Positions 1 through 9,053 of a stretch of DNA of 64,000 nucleotides are shown here, piece by piece. The position numbers were made by a program, and so were the translations under genes. Source of the DNA: Pseudoalteromonas nigrifaciens (lineage in GTDB: Bacteria > Pseudomonadota > Gammaproteobacteria > Enterobacterales > Alteromonadaceae). The stretch lies in NCBI RefSeq assembly GCF_002221505.1, contig NZ_CP011036.1:3038001-3102000 (forward strand). Direction: 5' to 3'. The notes beneath the pieces are model-generated. The model saw only the letters and a list, made by a program, of their open reading frames with translations. It was not told the origin of the DNA and did no database searches. Positions within the stretch are counted from its first letter, which is position 1. Each line of letters opens with the position of its first letter.

Positions 1-543
1 ATAATAAAATAGCTTTCTAACTAGGGTGCTTTTGTATTTACTCGGAAGCTCAAAAATAGTGGTTATTTCACCACTTTCAATATCAAGCTTTGCAAAGTCA
101 CGGCCTCGGCCAATCCAGAGGGTTTTATCATCTATTGCTAACATGCTAAAAACAGATTGATTAATTATCTGCTCTTCGCTTAGCGGCTTTTCTAAAAACT
201 GTTTATAAGAATCGGTAGCTGGATCATAGCGAAATAGCCCTGCCAGCAGTGAGGCAATCCAAATATGCCCTTGGGTGTCTTGATATATGCGGTCAATAAT
301 AGCTTCTTCAAGCTCACCATTAGGCCCGTTAATTGGCATTACTTGGTAGCCATCATAACGGTTAAGGCCACCTTCTGTTGCCAGCCATAAGTAACCGTTA
401 TTATCAATAAGCATAGTATTAACATAGCTTTGAGATAGCCCCTCACTAGGAGATAAACGCTTCACTTGTGCGTTTATTTGGCTGCTCATTATTAGCATAA
501 GTGCGAGCAAGCAACTTATTGTTCTGTTAATAGCTTTACCCAT
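1..543 (-). CDS. Two-component-regulator propeller sensor, N-terminal part (runs off the window)
   Basis: The frame stays open from an ATG at 543 to the window edge (181 codons), so only the N-terminus is seen. It begins with a signal peptide or anchor (hydrophobic core around CLLALMLIMSS, then QINAQ). Next comes the typical opening of a periplasmic regulator propeller: a GLSQSYVNTMLIDNNG stretch, then blades with YLWLATEGGLNRYDG and HIWIASLLAGLFRYDP. In this family such propellers sit in front of a Y_Y_Y domain, a membrane segment and a histidine kinase, GGDEF or DNA-binding output. The output domain lies outside the window, so the effector type cannot be stated. Confident about the propeller, not about the rest. 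Confidence 0.85.
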   Translation of the reverse strand, partial: MGKAINRTISCLLALMLIMSSQINAQVKRLSPSEGLSQSYVNTMLIDNNGYLWLATEGGLNRYDGYQVMPINGPNGELEEAIIDRIYQDTQGHIWIASLLAGLFRYDPATDSYKQFLEKPLSEEQIINQSVFSMLAIDDKTLWIGRGRDFAKLDIESGEITTIFELPSKYKSTLVRKLFYY

Positions 544-763
544 TCTTGATCCCACTTATTATGTTGCTTTTGATAGGTATTTGACAGCGACGATATACGA
601 TATTGGCACACACCAAAAGCACTACTAAGGAATGATTATATGTTAACATCGAGTTAAAACCAATAGTGCGGTATAAATCAGGTCTACTTTTAGAGATGAA
701 TGTATAAATCCTATAAACTAAAGAGGTTTTAAATCAACTCGAGCTGCTCAAGTAAGCACAACA

Positions 764-967
764 TTAGCCTAACATTAGTGCTAAATACCTTTCAAATTGT
801 TGCTTTAAAGAAGCTTGCTCTGCAATAGGGCGGCTATGGAGGGTGTTATATATTTGCTCACGTGTTTTTTTCCCGCGCTTAATTTGATACGCCCAAAAAG
901 AAGCCTCATAATCTAACTGAATTTGATACTTTTGTTCACGAGGTAAATTACATAAATTAAAACTCAC
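764..967 (-). CDS. Small DUF3283-like protein
   Basis: A 67-residue protein with a GTG start at 967, supported by a Shine-Dalgarno AGGAGT about 7 bases upstream on the minus strand. It is charged and probably all-helical, with no signal peptide or membrane segment. The opening (MSFNLCNLP then EQKYQIQLDYEASFWAYQIK) resembles the short DUF3283 family of gammaproteobacteria; this is recalled family resemblance, not a search. No function is known to me. It stands alone between the propeller sensor and the DUF1289 gene. Confidence 0.6.
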   Translation of the reverse strand: MSFNLCNLPREQKYQIQLDYEASFWAYQIKRGKKTREQIYNTLHSRPIAEQASLKQQFERYLALMLG

Positions 968-1148
968 AGTAACTCCTATTACTTACTAAAGATGTTTTAT
1001 TATACTTATAAATAGTTATGAATGCTGCTTTAATAAAGCATCTAGGCCAACAAGCTTAGTCAGCTAAATGCTATATTATGTTTGGGGATTTAATAGCTTA
1101 TTGGCTCAGATAATTACGAATTTAATCAACAAAGGGCACGCCCCCTAA

Positions 1149-1394
1149 CTAAAAGTCAAAACCTTGCTGATTAATTAATTCGCTAGCGGCAGTAACGTCT
1201 AGTTTTTTTTGTATAAAACGCTTGTAGCGCTGCTGGCACAAATTTAATACTTTTTTCTTTTGTGCGTTGGTTAACGAATTCCATAAAAAACGCTCATCGC
1301 GGCTACGATAACAACCTTTACAATATCCCCTATTATTAACCAAACAAATACTCTTGCAAGGGCTTGGAATATCAAATATTTCAATTTGTTGCAT
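1149..1394 (-). CDS. DUF1289 domain protein
   Basis: An 81-residue protein. The ATG at 1394 is preferred over one five codons upstream because a GGAGG ribosome site falls just before it, inside the longer reading. The N-terminal half carries the four-cysteine DUF1289 pattern (SPCKSICLVNNRGYCKGCYR), followed by a short helical region with RDERFLWNSLTNAQKKKVL. The conserved cysteines suggest a small metal-binding module, but the family has no established role. It is cytoplasmic (no signal or membrane segment) and appears monocistronic. Confidence 0.85.
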   Translation of the reverse strand: MQQIEIFDIPSPCKSICLVNNRGYCKGCYRSRDERFLWNSLTNAQKKKVLNLCQQRYKRFIQKKLDVTAASELINQQGFDF

Positions 1395-1614
1395 TGCCCC
1401 TCCCCACACTTATAAAGATACAGGTTAAGTATAGCGTTATTTACTCAAAGAGCAGCTTTGTGAGTAATTAGCTCTGGACGTTTAGTAAATCTCTTAACCA
1501 GATAAAATGTAGGTATCAGCCGGGGCATAAACCACAGCCCAACATGCGCTGAAGCTGTAATACAAATTTACTTCGCTTTAGCTAAAGTGCCGTAACAAAA
1601 AGCAGCTTTAGCTT

Positions 1615-2748
1615 TTAATGCTCACAACTTTTAATATTTACTTCTGCTTTACGATGATATGGCTTTGCATACATAGCTAATACCAAAGGTTTAAGCTCTT
1701 CGGGCACTTTATCCATACGTTTTGCAAACTTTGCAGCGTCGGCTTTATTAATGACTGCTTCTGTACAGCCGCCTGCTATAAAGTTACCTGGGTGCAAATA
1801 AAATGAATCTATTATTTGTTTATCTATTGTTTTAGCCAGCTCATCTGCGCTGTCGCAATGTGACTCTATCGGCTGTCCAAAAGCTAAATGAATATGTCCT
1901 TTAGATGAGCTAAAACCTTCAACAATACTGGCTATGTCTTCACCTACAGATTTTACATATTGACCATGGTGTTGTTTATGATAAAGCTCTTTTGCTTTAG
2001 CAATTGCACAGGGTTCGTATTGATACGATATTGATACCGGCACTATTTTTAGCTCTTTAATATAATCGCCAAATTCTTTTTTTTGCTTACGCCCATTTAG
2101 TTGTAGCATTTTTAGTAGTGCCGGATCGGTTTGATCTACACCGTCTTTTGCTCGCCCTTCTTTTTGCGCTATCCAAATAGAGTTTCCTGCTGTTAGTGAG
2201 TCATAAATATAGGAAGATAACTGCGTTAATGCTTTAAGCATTTCTTTAGGCGCTTTTGCAGATCGCTTTACTATAAAGCTTTTATTTAATCGCATAAGCT
2301 CAGTGATATAGGGTCTTTGCAATAAATTATCTCCTATTGCAATGCGCACTGTTTTCATTTTATGTTGAAACAATCCCCAATTTACTAAAGCCGGATCGAG
2401 CACAATGTCACGATGATTCGATATAAATAAATAGGCCTGATTAGGGTCTAGTTTATCCAACCCTGAAAAAGTGACTTCTGACGTAGTGCGTTTTACTAAC
2501 TTATTTAAATACTTTGCAACTTCATTTTGTACATCTTCAACGCTATTAATTTGGCCCCATTTTTTACGTAGTTGCTGTCTAATTAATGGTCGTGCAACAA
2601 ATGGAATTGCCGATAAAATGCGTGGTAAATTGTACTTTGCAATTACATCAATAAATGCATTATCGTCAATTAAACGCTTCAGCGAAGTGGCAACTTCATC
2701 ATCATTGTAAGGTCTTATGTCAGCGTACTTATCTTCTAATTCAATCAT
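1615..2748 (-). CDS. PlsC-like glycerolipid acyltransferase
   Basis: A 377-residue protein with a PlsC/LPLAT-type acyltransferase core at about residues 90-300. The catalytic block is SNHRDIVLDPA (H112, D118) and a second block reads WIAQKEGRAKDG at about residues 193-204. The His-Asp spacing is H-x5-D, one longer than the textbook H-x4-D, a point to check by alignment. The family transfers fatty acyl groups to glycerol-phosphate or lysophospholipid at the inner membrane; the substrate here is unknown. No strong membrane segment is visible. It is monocistronic, and its start lies about 500 bases from the divergent dehydrogenase gene. Confidence 0.75.
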   Translation of the reverse strand: MIELEDKYADIRPYNDDEVATSLKRLIDDNAFIDVIAKYNLPRILSAIPFVARPLIRQQLRKKWGQINSVEDVQNEVAKYLNKLVKRTTSEVTFSGLDKLDPNQAYLFISNHRDIVLDPALVNWGLFQHKMKTVRIAIGDNLLQRPYITELMRLNKSFIVKRSAKAPKEMLKALTQLSSYIYDSLTAGNSIWIAQKEGRAKDGVDQTDPALLKMLQLNGRKQKKEFGDYIKELKIVPVSISYQYEPCAIAKAKELYHKQHHGQYVKSVGEDIASIVEGFSSSKGHIHLAFGQPIESHCDSADELAKTIDKQIIDSFYLHPGNFIAGGCTEAVINKADAAKFAKRMDKVPEELKPLVLAMYAKPYHRKAEVNIKSCEH

Positions 2749-3250
2749 TTAGCGCATCTACAAAGTTAAAAACGGCACGCCAAAGCGCACCGTCGTGTCT
2801 AATTTTGATTATAACTCAATCAAAAATACGAAACTAGCAATACTAAAGTTCGATTTACCTAGTTCAAATAGAGTTATAGTTTAGTCGGCAAGTTTATAAG
2901 TTCGCACACTTGATGCAACTTACATTGCCCTGTTGTTATTTATAGTGAATATTAGTTAAAGCAAATAGCTTTACTAAAGCTGCATGGCGACGGCAGTACA
3001 ACAAAATAGCCGTAAAGGGTAGCATGTAACAACTAACCTAGTGGGCAGACCACATTTAAGTTGGCCTACGTTTTTACGACTTTAAAATTAACAAAGTGTA
3101 TGCTTTATAGTACTTTAGTGTATTAATCTTGTATACGTATGCTGCGCTGTATTTGCTTTCATTAGTACTGCAAATATTTCCAACCTCAAATCAAGCAATG
3201 CAAGCATTGCAAATAACTCTCTTAAATGGGGTTTAATTTTAGGAAAAAAT
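2749..3250. other. Divergent intergenic region with a palindrome
   Basis: About 500 bases separate the divergent acyltransferase and dehydrogenase genes, with no convincing reading frame. It must hold both promoters. A 7+2+7 inverted repeat (GCAATGC AA GCATTGC, 3195-3210) lies about 40 bases before the dehydrogenase ATG and could be an operator. Nothing else was recognised. Confidence 0.45.
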
Positions 3251-4195
3251 ATGAAAATTACTATTCTCGATAATGCGACTCTTGCTAAAACATCACTTGA
3301 TTGTATTGCTCAATTAGGTGAGCTTACCGTTCATGAATTAACAAGTGCGGAGCAAGTTGTTGCTCATAGTAAAAATGCTGACGTTTTAATTACCAACAAA
3401 GCAGTTGTAAACCGTGAAACTATGAGCCAATTAAAATCACTAAAGCTAATTTGTGTTAGTGCCACTGGTACTAATAATGTAGATTTAGTAGCAGCTAAAG
3501 AGCTTGGTATTGCAGTAACTAACGTTGCCGGCTATTCAACCCCCTCTGTAGTACAACATACCTTTTCTTTAATCACTAATTTATTAGGTAATACACATCG
3601 CTACCAAGCGGACTGCCAACAAGGTGCATGGCAAAAAAGTGAAATGTTTTGCCGTCTAGATTATAGCTTTAACGATTTACAAGACAAAACATTCGCTATT
3701 ATTGGTGGTGGAACACTTGGTAGCGCGGTTGCAACGGTTGCTAGCGCTTTTGGCGCAAATGTAATTACTGCCGAGCGCAAAGGGACACAGTGCCGTGAAG
3801 GTCGTATCCCTTTTGAACAAGCAATTAAAACCGCCGATATAATTAGTGTGCACTGCCCATTAACCGATGAAACTCGCGATCTAATTACACTCAATGAGCT
3901 TAAAATGATGAAGCCAAGTAGCATTATCATTAATACTGCACGTGGCGGCATTATTAACGAAGCAGACTTAGCAACCGCTCTTGAGCAAAACTTAATTGCA
4001 GGTGCCGGGGTTGATGTGCTGACTAAAGAGCCCGCTGAACTAACTAACCCACTGGCTAATTATAAAGGCAATAACTTACTGCTTACGCCACATATTGCTT
4101 GGGCAAGCACAGAGTCAATTGTACGTTTGGTAAATGAGGTAAGTTTAAATATTATGGCGTTTACGCAGCAGCAATCACGTAATCGCTTAGTGTAA
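3251..4195 (+). CDS. hprA: D-2-hydroxyacid dehydrogenase, hydroxypyruvate reductase-like
   Basis: A 314-residue NAD(P)-dependent D-2-hydroxyacid dehydrogenase. The substrate domain contains KLICVSATGTNNVDLVAAKE; the Rossmann domain has the variant glycine motif FAIIGGGTLGSAVA at about residues 146-160. The conserved signature SIIINTARGGIINEADL provides the arginine, and the catalytic histidine is in LLLTPHIAWAS. Family members reduce hydroxypyruvate or glyoxylate, or related 2-keto acids; length and motifs fit the HprA/glycerate dehydrogenase branch, so the symbol is a best guess. A good ribosome site (TAGGAAAAAAT) precedes the ATG. Cytoplasmic, single gene. Confidence 0.85.
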   Translation: MKITILDNATLAKTSLDCIAQLGELTVHELTSAEQVVAHSKNADVLITNKAVVNRETMSQLKSLKLICVSATGTNNVDLVAAKELGIAVTNVAGYSTPSVVQHTFSLITNLLGNTHRYQADCQQGAWQKSEMFCRLDYSFNDLQDKTFAIIGGGTLGSAVATVASAFGANVITAERKGTQCREGRIPFEQAIKTADIISVHCPLTDETRDLITLNELKMMKPSSIIINTARGGIINEADLATALEQNLIAGAGVDVLTKEPAELTNPLANYKGNNLLLTPHIAWASTESIVRLVNEVSLNIMAFTQQQSRNRLV

Positions 4196-4200
4196 TACCT

Positions 4201-4226
4201 TGCTGTAGTGCCCTGCTGTAATGCCC
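4201..4226. repeat. 13-bp tandem repeat, two copies
   Basis: TGCTGTAGTGCCC is followed directly by TGCTGTAATGCCC (one mismatch), with a degenerate third unit beginning AGCTGTGTAG, just after the dehydrogenase stop. Probably a replication-slippage product without function. Confidence 0.6.
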
Positions 4227-4290
4227 AGCTGTGTAGCTCTAAAAAGCGCTACACTTTTTTAAATGTGTTCATTCGGTGAATTAACCATTA

Positions 4291-4318
4291 AACGCCAATA
4301 ACGTTGGCGTTTACTTTA
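4291..4318 (+). terminator. Putative terminator after the dehydrogenase gene
   Basis: Inverted repeat AACGCCA / TGGCGTT with a 7-base loop, followed by a weakly T-rich stretch. It lies between the convergent dehydrogenase and receiver-GGDEF genes. Confidence 0.45.
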
Positions 4319-4333
4319 CAAATAAAAGTTTAA

Positions 4334-5233
4334 TTAGCGGGCAACAACTTGATTACGGCCACCCTCTTTCGCTGCATATAAACCTAAATCAGCTTCTTCT
4401 AAAAGTGCCTGCTCAGTTTCAATACTTGCGTTTTCAGTACTAGCTACACCAATACTAATAGTTACATGCTCAGCATTAAGCGATGCTTTATGCGCTATAT
4501 TTAATGCATTAACAGCATTACGTAGCTTATTTGCAAAGCCTGTCGCTTCAGCTTTATCTACACCGGGTAAAACGGCTGCAAACTCTTCTCCGCCATAGCG
4601 TGCAATAAAGTCACTGCCACGCTCACATTGTGCCGCAAGTGCTTGAGCCACCGCTTTTAAGCAGTCATCGCCAGCTCGGTGCCCATAAGTATCGTTGTAA
4701 CGCTTAAAGTGATCTATATCCATAAGTAGCACTGAAAGTGGTGTGTTGTTGCGCTTACTTTTACGCCATTCACGAGATAGGTTTTCGTCTAGGTTGCGTC
4801 TATTGGGTATTTCGGTTAGGCCATCAATCGAAGCTAACATTTCAAGCAAATCATTTTTTTGCTTAATAAGCAGTTGATTACGTACTCTTACGCGCACAAT
4901 TGATGAACAAAATGGCTTAGTTATATAATCCATTGCACCTAGTTCTAAACCTTTAGACTCGTCATCATGGCTGCTATTTGCCGATATAAAAATAACCGGG
5001 ATCATTTGCGTTGCTGAATCTTCTTTTAATTTAACCAGTACTTCGTAGCCATTCATTCCTGGCATAACAATATCGAGTATAATTAAATCAACTTGTGTTG
5101 TTTTTATAAAAGTAAGCGCTTCGTCACCACTTTTAACTAAAAACACCTCATGCTCATCGCTAAGTGTTTTTTCGAGTACAATTCGATTAAGAGCATCATC
5201 ATCAACAATTAATACTTTAGCTTTTTTTGACAT
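4334..5233 (-). CDS. Response regulator with GGDEF output (diguanylate cyclase)
   Basis: A 299-residue protein. The receiver domain (residues about 5-120) has the acidic pocket D11-D13, phospho-acceptor D54 in LIILDIVMPG and the conserved lysine in YITKPF. The GGDEF domain (about 130-297) has the active site ARYGGEEF and, exactly five residues upstream, RGSD, a canonical RxxD inhibitory I-site. It should therefore make c-di-GMP from two GTP with product inhibition, gated by phosphorylation. Its start overlaps the 3' end of the upstream hybrid kinase gene by 17 bases, so the two are surely co-transcribed and the kinase HPt domain is the likely phosphodonor. PleD-like logic with a single receiver. 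Confidence 0.95.
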   Translation of the reverse strand: MSKKAKVLIVDDDALNRIVLEKTLSDEHEVFLVKSGDEALTFIKTTQVDLIILDIVMPGMNGYEVLVKLKEDSATQMIPVIFISANSSHDDESKGLELGAMDYITKPFCSSIVRVRVRNQLLIKQKNDLLEMLASIDGLTEIPNRRNLDENLSREWRKSKRNNTPLSVLLMDIDHFKRYNDTYGHRAGDDCLKAVAQALAAQCERGSDFIARYGGEEFAAVLPGVDKAEATGFANKLRNAVNALNIAHKASLNAEHVTISIGVASTENASIETEQALLEEADLGLYAAKEGGRNQVVAR

Positions 5234-8200
5234 CCATTGCCCCTAAAACGTTTATAAAAACAACCACCTGTTCTAACTGCATAATAAGCTCTTTCGTTGT
5301 TATTTCAACAGCTTTATCGGTTGTTTTAAGATCTTTTTCAGTTTGCTGTGCACATTGCGACAGTCGACTAAAGCCTAAATTACCCGCTACGCCTTTAATA
5401 CTATGCGCTATACGAATTAAGTCATCTTTATTATTACTTATTTTGAGCTGCGCTAATTGAGTTTTGCACACACTAGCAAATTTACCGATCATAGTGTTAA
5501 GCAGTGTTTCGTTTAAACTAAACTGAGTTAAAGCAAATGAGTACTCAAAAAAGCTCGGCTTATAAGGTGTTAAATCGGTTATTGCACCTATAAGCACTTC
5601 TGCAACCACAGGTTTAGTTAAATGCTTATTCATGCCACACGCTAAAGAGCGTTCAATATCTGCAGGCTCACAATGAGCGGTTAGTGCAAAAATAGGTAAT
5701 TGCTCTGCACTATACTGCTGCCTAATTAAAGTTGTTGCTTGGCAACCATCTAAATGAGGCATTTGCACATCCATTAAAATTAAGTCTGGCATTAAATTCG
5801 GTAATAATGCCATACCATCAATGGCACTGGTGGCTGTAACCACATTAATTTTTGCTTGGCGTAACACGCTGCTAATTATTTCTAAGTTTAATTGATTATC
5901 ATCAATCGCTAACACTAACAGACCCGACACACTTGGGTTTAATTTCGTTGTATTCGTTATTTTTAAAGCTGACTCTAAATTTAAATTAAACAATCGCTGT
6001 GCAAGCGCTGACGTTTTAATATGCTGTACAGTTAAACCCATGCTGATCGGCAAATTTAACCTTGGTTGATTACTTACAACAATAAGCGTAATTGCTTTTG
6101 CAAATAAAATATCTTTAATTACTGCTACAGCTAATAAAGCAGGTAAATCTGCTGCACCTATAATTAATTGCTTGGCTTTTAAATGCTCCCGAGGAGATTT
6201 TAATATTTGCTCTAAATTAGTATAAGTAAGCGTAGGGAATGCATTTATAACCTGAGTTAATTCGTGACTATGCGCTGATAAAATAACTAATGTATTATCA
6301 GGTAGCTGCTTACAAGCAGGTACAACATCTAATAAAACACTAAAGTAAAACTCACACCCTTCGCCTTTTTCACTATTTAGCGCTATTTCGCCACCCATTA
6401 ACAGCACTGCCGACTTTACAATAGCCAGCCCTAAGCCCACGCCATGATGAGTTCGCGTAGATGACTCATCCCCTTGGGTAAAGGCATCGAATAAGCGCCT
6501 TTGATCGGCTTTATCTATGCCAACTCCGGTATCTATTACCTTAAAGCAAATATGTTGTTGCTCTGAGGTATCGCTTGGTAATAAATCCATTTTAAGGGTA
6601 ATACTACCGGTTTTAGTAAATTTAACAGCATTAGTTAATAAGTTACCTAATACTTGCTGTAAGCGAATGCTGTCGCATATAAGGTTGGGGGCAATTAAGG
6701 GATCAATATCAATAATTAATTCAATCCCTTTGTTTTCACATAAAGGTGCCGTTAAACTTTCACAAATATCAACCAACTCAACAATGCTAAATGGCGCGAG
6801 TTTTAACTGCGCTGCCACACTTTCTACCCGTGCAAAATCCAGCATTCTGTTAAGCATTAACAACAAGCTGTGTGCTGCGTGCTTAGCTTGCGCGGTTTGT
6901 TCTAATTGTTTTGGCGTAAGTCCTTGCTCAATAAGCATATCAAGTAAACCAAATACCGCATTTAGCGGTGTGCGGATCTCATGACTTAAATTAGCAATAA
7001 ATCGACTTTTTGCTAATGTGGCGCGCTCTGCATCATGTTTTGCTTTGGTTAATATACTTATATCTTGAATATGAATAACATAATACAGCGGCTCGGCATT
7101 TTCATTCCACACTAACGACACGCTCAGCTGTAACCAATCTGCCAGTTCGCCGTGCGCTAAAGTTAAATGGTATACCCGTTTTTTATTATTTAGTAATTGC
7201 GCTAACGTGGCTTTAATTTCTTGCCATTGGGGGTTACTAAACACCCGATTTAAAGGCGCTCCCGCCAATAAATTTTGTTCAGAAGATAGCTCTCTAGCCG
7301 CTTTATTCGCTTGTAAAATAGTATGATCAAGCGAAAGTAACACCACTCCATTAGCCGCAAACTCTATCGCACTTCTAAATTTAGTTTCTGATTCTTTTAA
7401 TGCATGTAGGGTTTGCTGTTGCTCGGTTATGTCGCGGCCAATCCCCATAACGCCTAACAGTTGTTGCTGTTCATTATAAAATGGCGCTATGGTTAATAAG
7501 TAAGAGCGTTCTGCGCTATCAATACGTTGTTGAATTTGCGTGCGATTGTGTAGTACTTGTTGCTCTAGCTTACTAATTTTTTTACTATCGCTGCTCTCAT
7601 TTTCTATTAATTTACCAACTAGCTCAGCTTGCTTTTTACCAATAAATGTTTCAAAAGCTTTATTACAACCTAAAAATAAGCCATCAATACTTTTAAAATA
7701 AATAAAGTCAGGAACGTTATTAAGTACAGTATTAAGTAAAGCTAAATGACGCTCTTTGGCTTCGTAGCTGCTGGTTAGTTTTTCAGACTGTAGCTGCAAT
7801 TTTTTATCTAAATCTTTATTAACGTTCTGTAGGGATTCGACCAGCTGAGTATTTTTAGCAAATATAGCTTTTACCTTTAAAAACCATGGCTGCCAATTTA
7901 AAGGAATTTTATAGTTTAACTGCTCGCCAGTTACAGTGTCGTTATGCTCTAGATAACGCATTAAAAAGGTCATCGGCTTGATAAAAATACGCTGGCTCAA
8001 CCAAAAAAACACGCTAAACATAATGCTTAAAAACACGGTTAAAAATATAAATTCTATCGCTGTTTCGTAAATAATCGGCGCAGATAACTGCTCTATTGGC
8101 TCATGGTAGGCAGCATGTATAGGGTAGTTACCAATTGGCTGCATTAAAAACTGATTACCTTTAACTTCCTTAGTATTATTGTGCTCTATTAATACTGCCG

Positions 8201-9011
8201 GCCAATATTGATTTAACTTAACAGCTTTGTTTATCAACTTTTGTGAGCTGGCAATAACCTCATGATACTGATTCATAAATATATATTCGCCTTGCTGCGG
8301 CGATACTTTTTTTAGCCAATTAGAAATAGCTTGTAAGTCATAAATAAGAACTATGTAATCTTGGGAGTTAATATCTTGTTGTCGGCCAATGGCAAAGTAG
8401 GCTTTATTAGCAACTTTAATAATTTGGCTAGAGCTGAGTTGCTCGGTTAAAAGTGGTGGTTTAAATTTGCCTTTTAAAATATCAGTTAAAAAGGCACTTT
8501 GGCTACGATCTCGCCTGGCAACGTAAGCAAAACCTTGCTCATCAACATAAGCAACTGCACTTAATGACTGTATTAGCGCTAACGTGGTGTTAAATGAAGG
8601 GGCTAACATAACGACTTTTTGCCAGCGTAATAAGGCACTTTGCGATTGAGAAAATTCGCCAGCACCTACTATTTCGCCATTTAAATTACTTAAATAACGA
8701 TAGTAATAGTCATCATACTGATTAACGTGCAATGGCATTGTGCTATCTGCTAAATGCGGCTTAGGTTGGTGATACAAATTAAACATAGCGGTAAATAAAT
8801 TATTTACCCCAGCCATAGTATGTTCAATTTGCGCCGATACATTAGCAAAATCGCCATGGCGCTTTTCTATCGCACGTTCAACCTTAATATTGTAAAGGTG
8901 CAAACATAATAATAAAGCCACAAACAAAGGCACGGCCAAAGCCACAACTAAAGAGCGGTAATAATCTTTTAAGGGTAAAAACTTCAACTGTTTGCCTGTT
9001 TTATGGCTCAA
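5217..9011 (-). CDS. Membrane hybrid histidine kinase (two PAS, HisKA, HATPase, pseudo-receiver, receiver, HPt)
   Basis: A 1264-residue inner-membrane phosphorelay kinase. Order: membrane helix (about 20-42), periplasmic sensor of about 270 residues, second helix (about 318-340), coiled region, two PAS domains (about 425-530 and 545-655), HisKA with H677 in NLSHEIRTPLN, and a HATPase with GVGLGLAIVKSA. A receiver-sized segment without the acceptor aspartate follows (about 905-1015), then a true receiver with D1081 in LILMDVQMPH and an HPt domain with H1203 in IAHSIKGVAGN. The start is a TTG with no clear ribosome site, so it is uncertain. It overlaps the receiver-GGDEF gene by 17 bases. The ligand is unknown. 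Confidence 0.93.
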   Translation of the reverse strand: MSHKTGKQLKFLPLKDYYRSLVVALAVPLFVALLLCLHLYNIKVERAIEKRHGDFANVSAQIEHTMAGVNNLFTAMFNLYHQPKPHLADSTMPLHVNQYDDYYYRYLSNLNGEIVGAGEFSQSQSALLRWQKVVMLAPSFNTTLALIQSLSAVAYVDEQGFAYVARRDRSQSAFLTDILKGKFKPPLLTEQLSSSQIIKVANKAYFAIGRQQDINSQDYIVLIYDLQAISNWLKKVSPQQGEYIFMNQYHEVIASSQKLINKAVKLNQYWPAVLIEHNNTKEVKGNQFLMQPIGNYPIHAAYHEPIEQLSAPIIYETAIEFIFLTVFLSIMFSVFFWLSQRIFIKPMTFLMRYLEHNDTVTGEQLNYKIPLNWQPWFLKVKAIFAKNTQLVESLQNVNKDLDKKLQLQSEKLTSSYEAKERHLALLNTVLNNVPDFIYFKSIDGLFLGCNKAFETFIGKKQAELVGKLIENESSDSKKISKLEQQVLHNRTQIQQRIDSAERSYLLTIAPFYNEQQQLLGVMGIGRDITEQQQTLHALKESETKFRSAIEFAANGVVLLSLDHTILQANKAARELSSEQNLLAGAPLNRVFSNPQWQEIKATLAQLLNNKKRVYHLTLAHGELADWLQLSVSLVWNENAEPLYYVIHIQDISILTKAKHDAERATLAKSRFIANLSHEIRTPLNAVFGLLDMLIEQGLTPKQLEQTAQAKHAAHSLLLMLNRMLDFARVESVAAQLKLAPFSIVELVDICESLTAPLCENKGIELIIDIDPLIAPNLICDSIRLQQVLGNLLTNAVKFTKTGSITLKMDLLPSDTSEQQHICFKVIDTGVGIDKADQRRLFDAFTQGDESSTRTHHGVGLGLAIVKSAVLLMGGEIALNSEKGEGCEFYFSVLLDVVPACKQLPDNTLVILSAHSHELTQVINAFPTLTYTNLEQILKSPREHLKAKQLIIGAADLPALLAVAVIKDILFAKAITLIVVSNQPRLNLPISMGLTVQHIKTSALAQRLFNLNLESALKITNTTKLNPSVSGLLVLAIDDNQLNLEIISSVLRQAKINVVTATSAIDGMALLPNLMPDLILMDVQMPHLDGCQATTLIRQQYSAEQLPIFALTAHCEPADIERSLACGMNKHLTKPVVAEVLIGAITDLTPYKPSFFEYSFALTQFSLNETLLNTMIGKFASVCKTQLAQLKISNNKDDLIRIAHSIKGVAGNLGFSRLSQCAQQTEKDLKTTDKAVEITTKELIMQLEQVVVFINVLGAMDVKKS

Positions 9012-9053
9012 TAATCAGCTAATAGACTAGCGAGCCATAATGTTAAGCGCAAG

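Noticed and set aside
6517..6984. 155-codon open frame on the plus strand opposite the hybrid kinase.
   Set aside because: It lies wholly antisense to the HisKA/HATPase coding region, has no ribosome site and a composition that mirrors the kinase gene.
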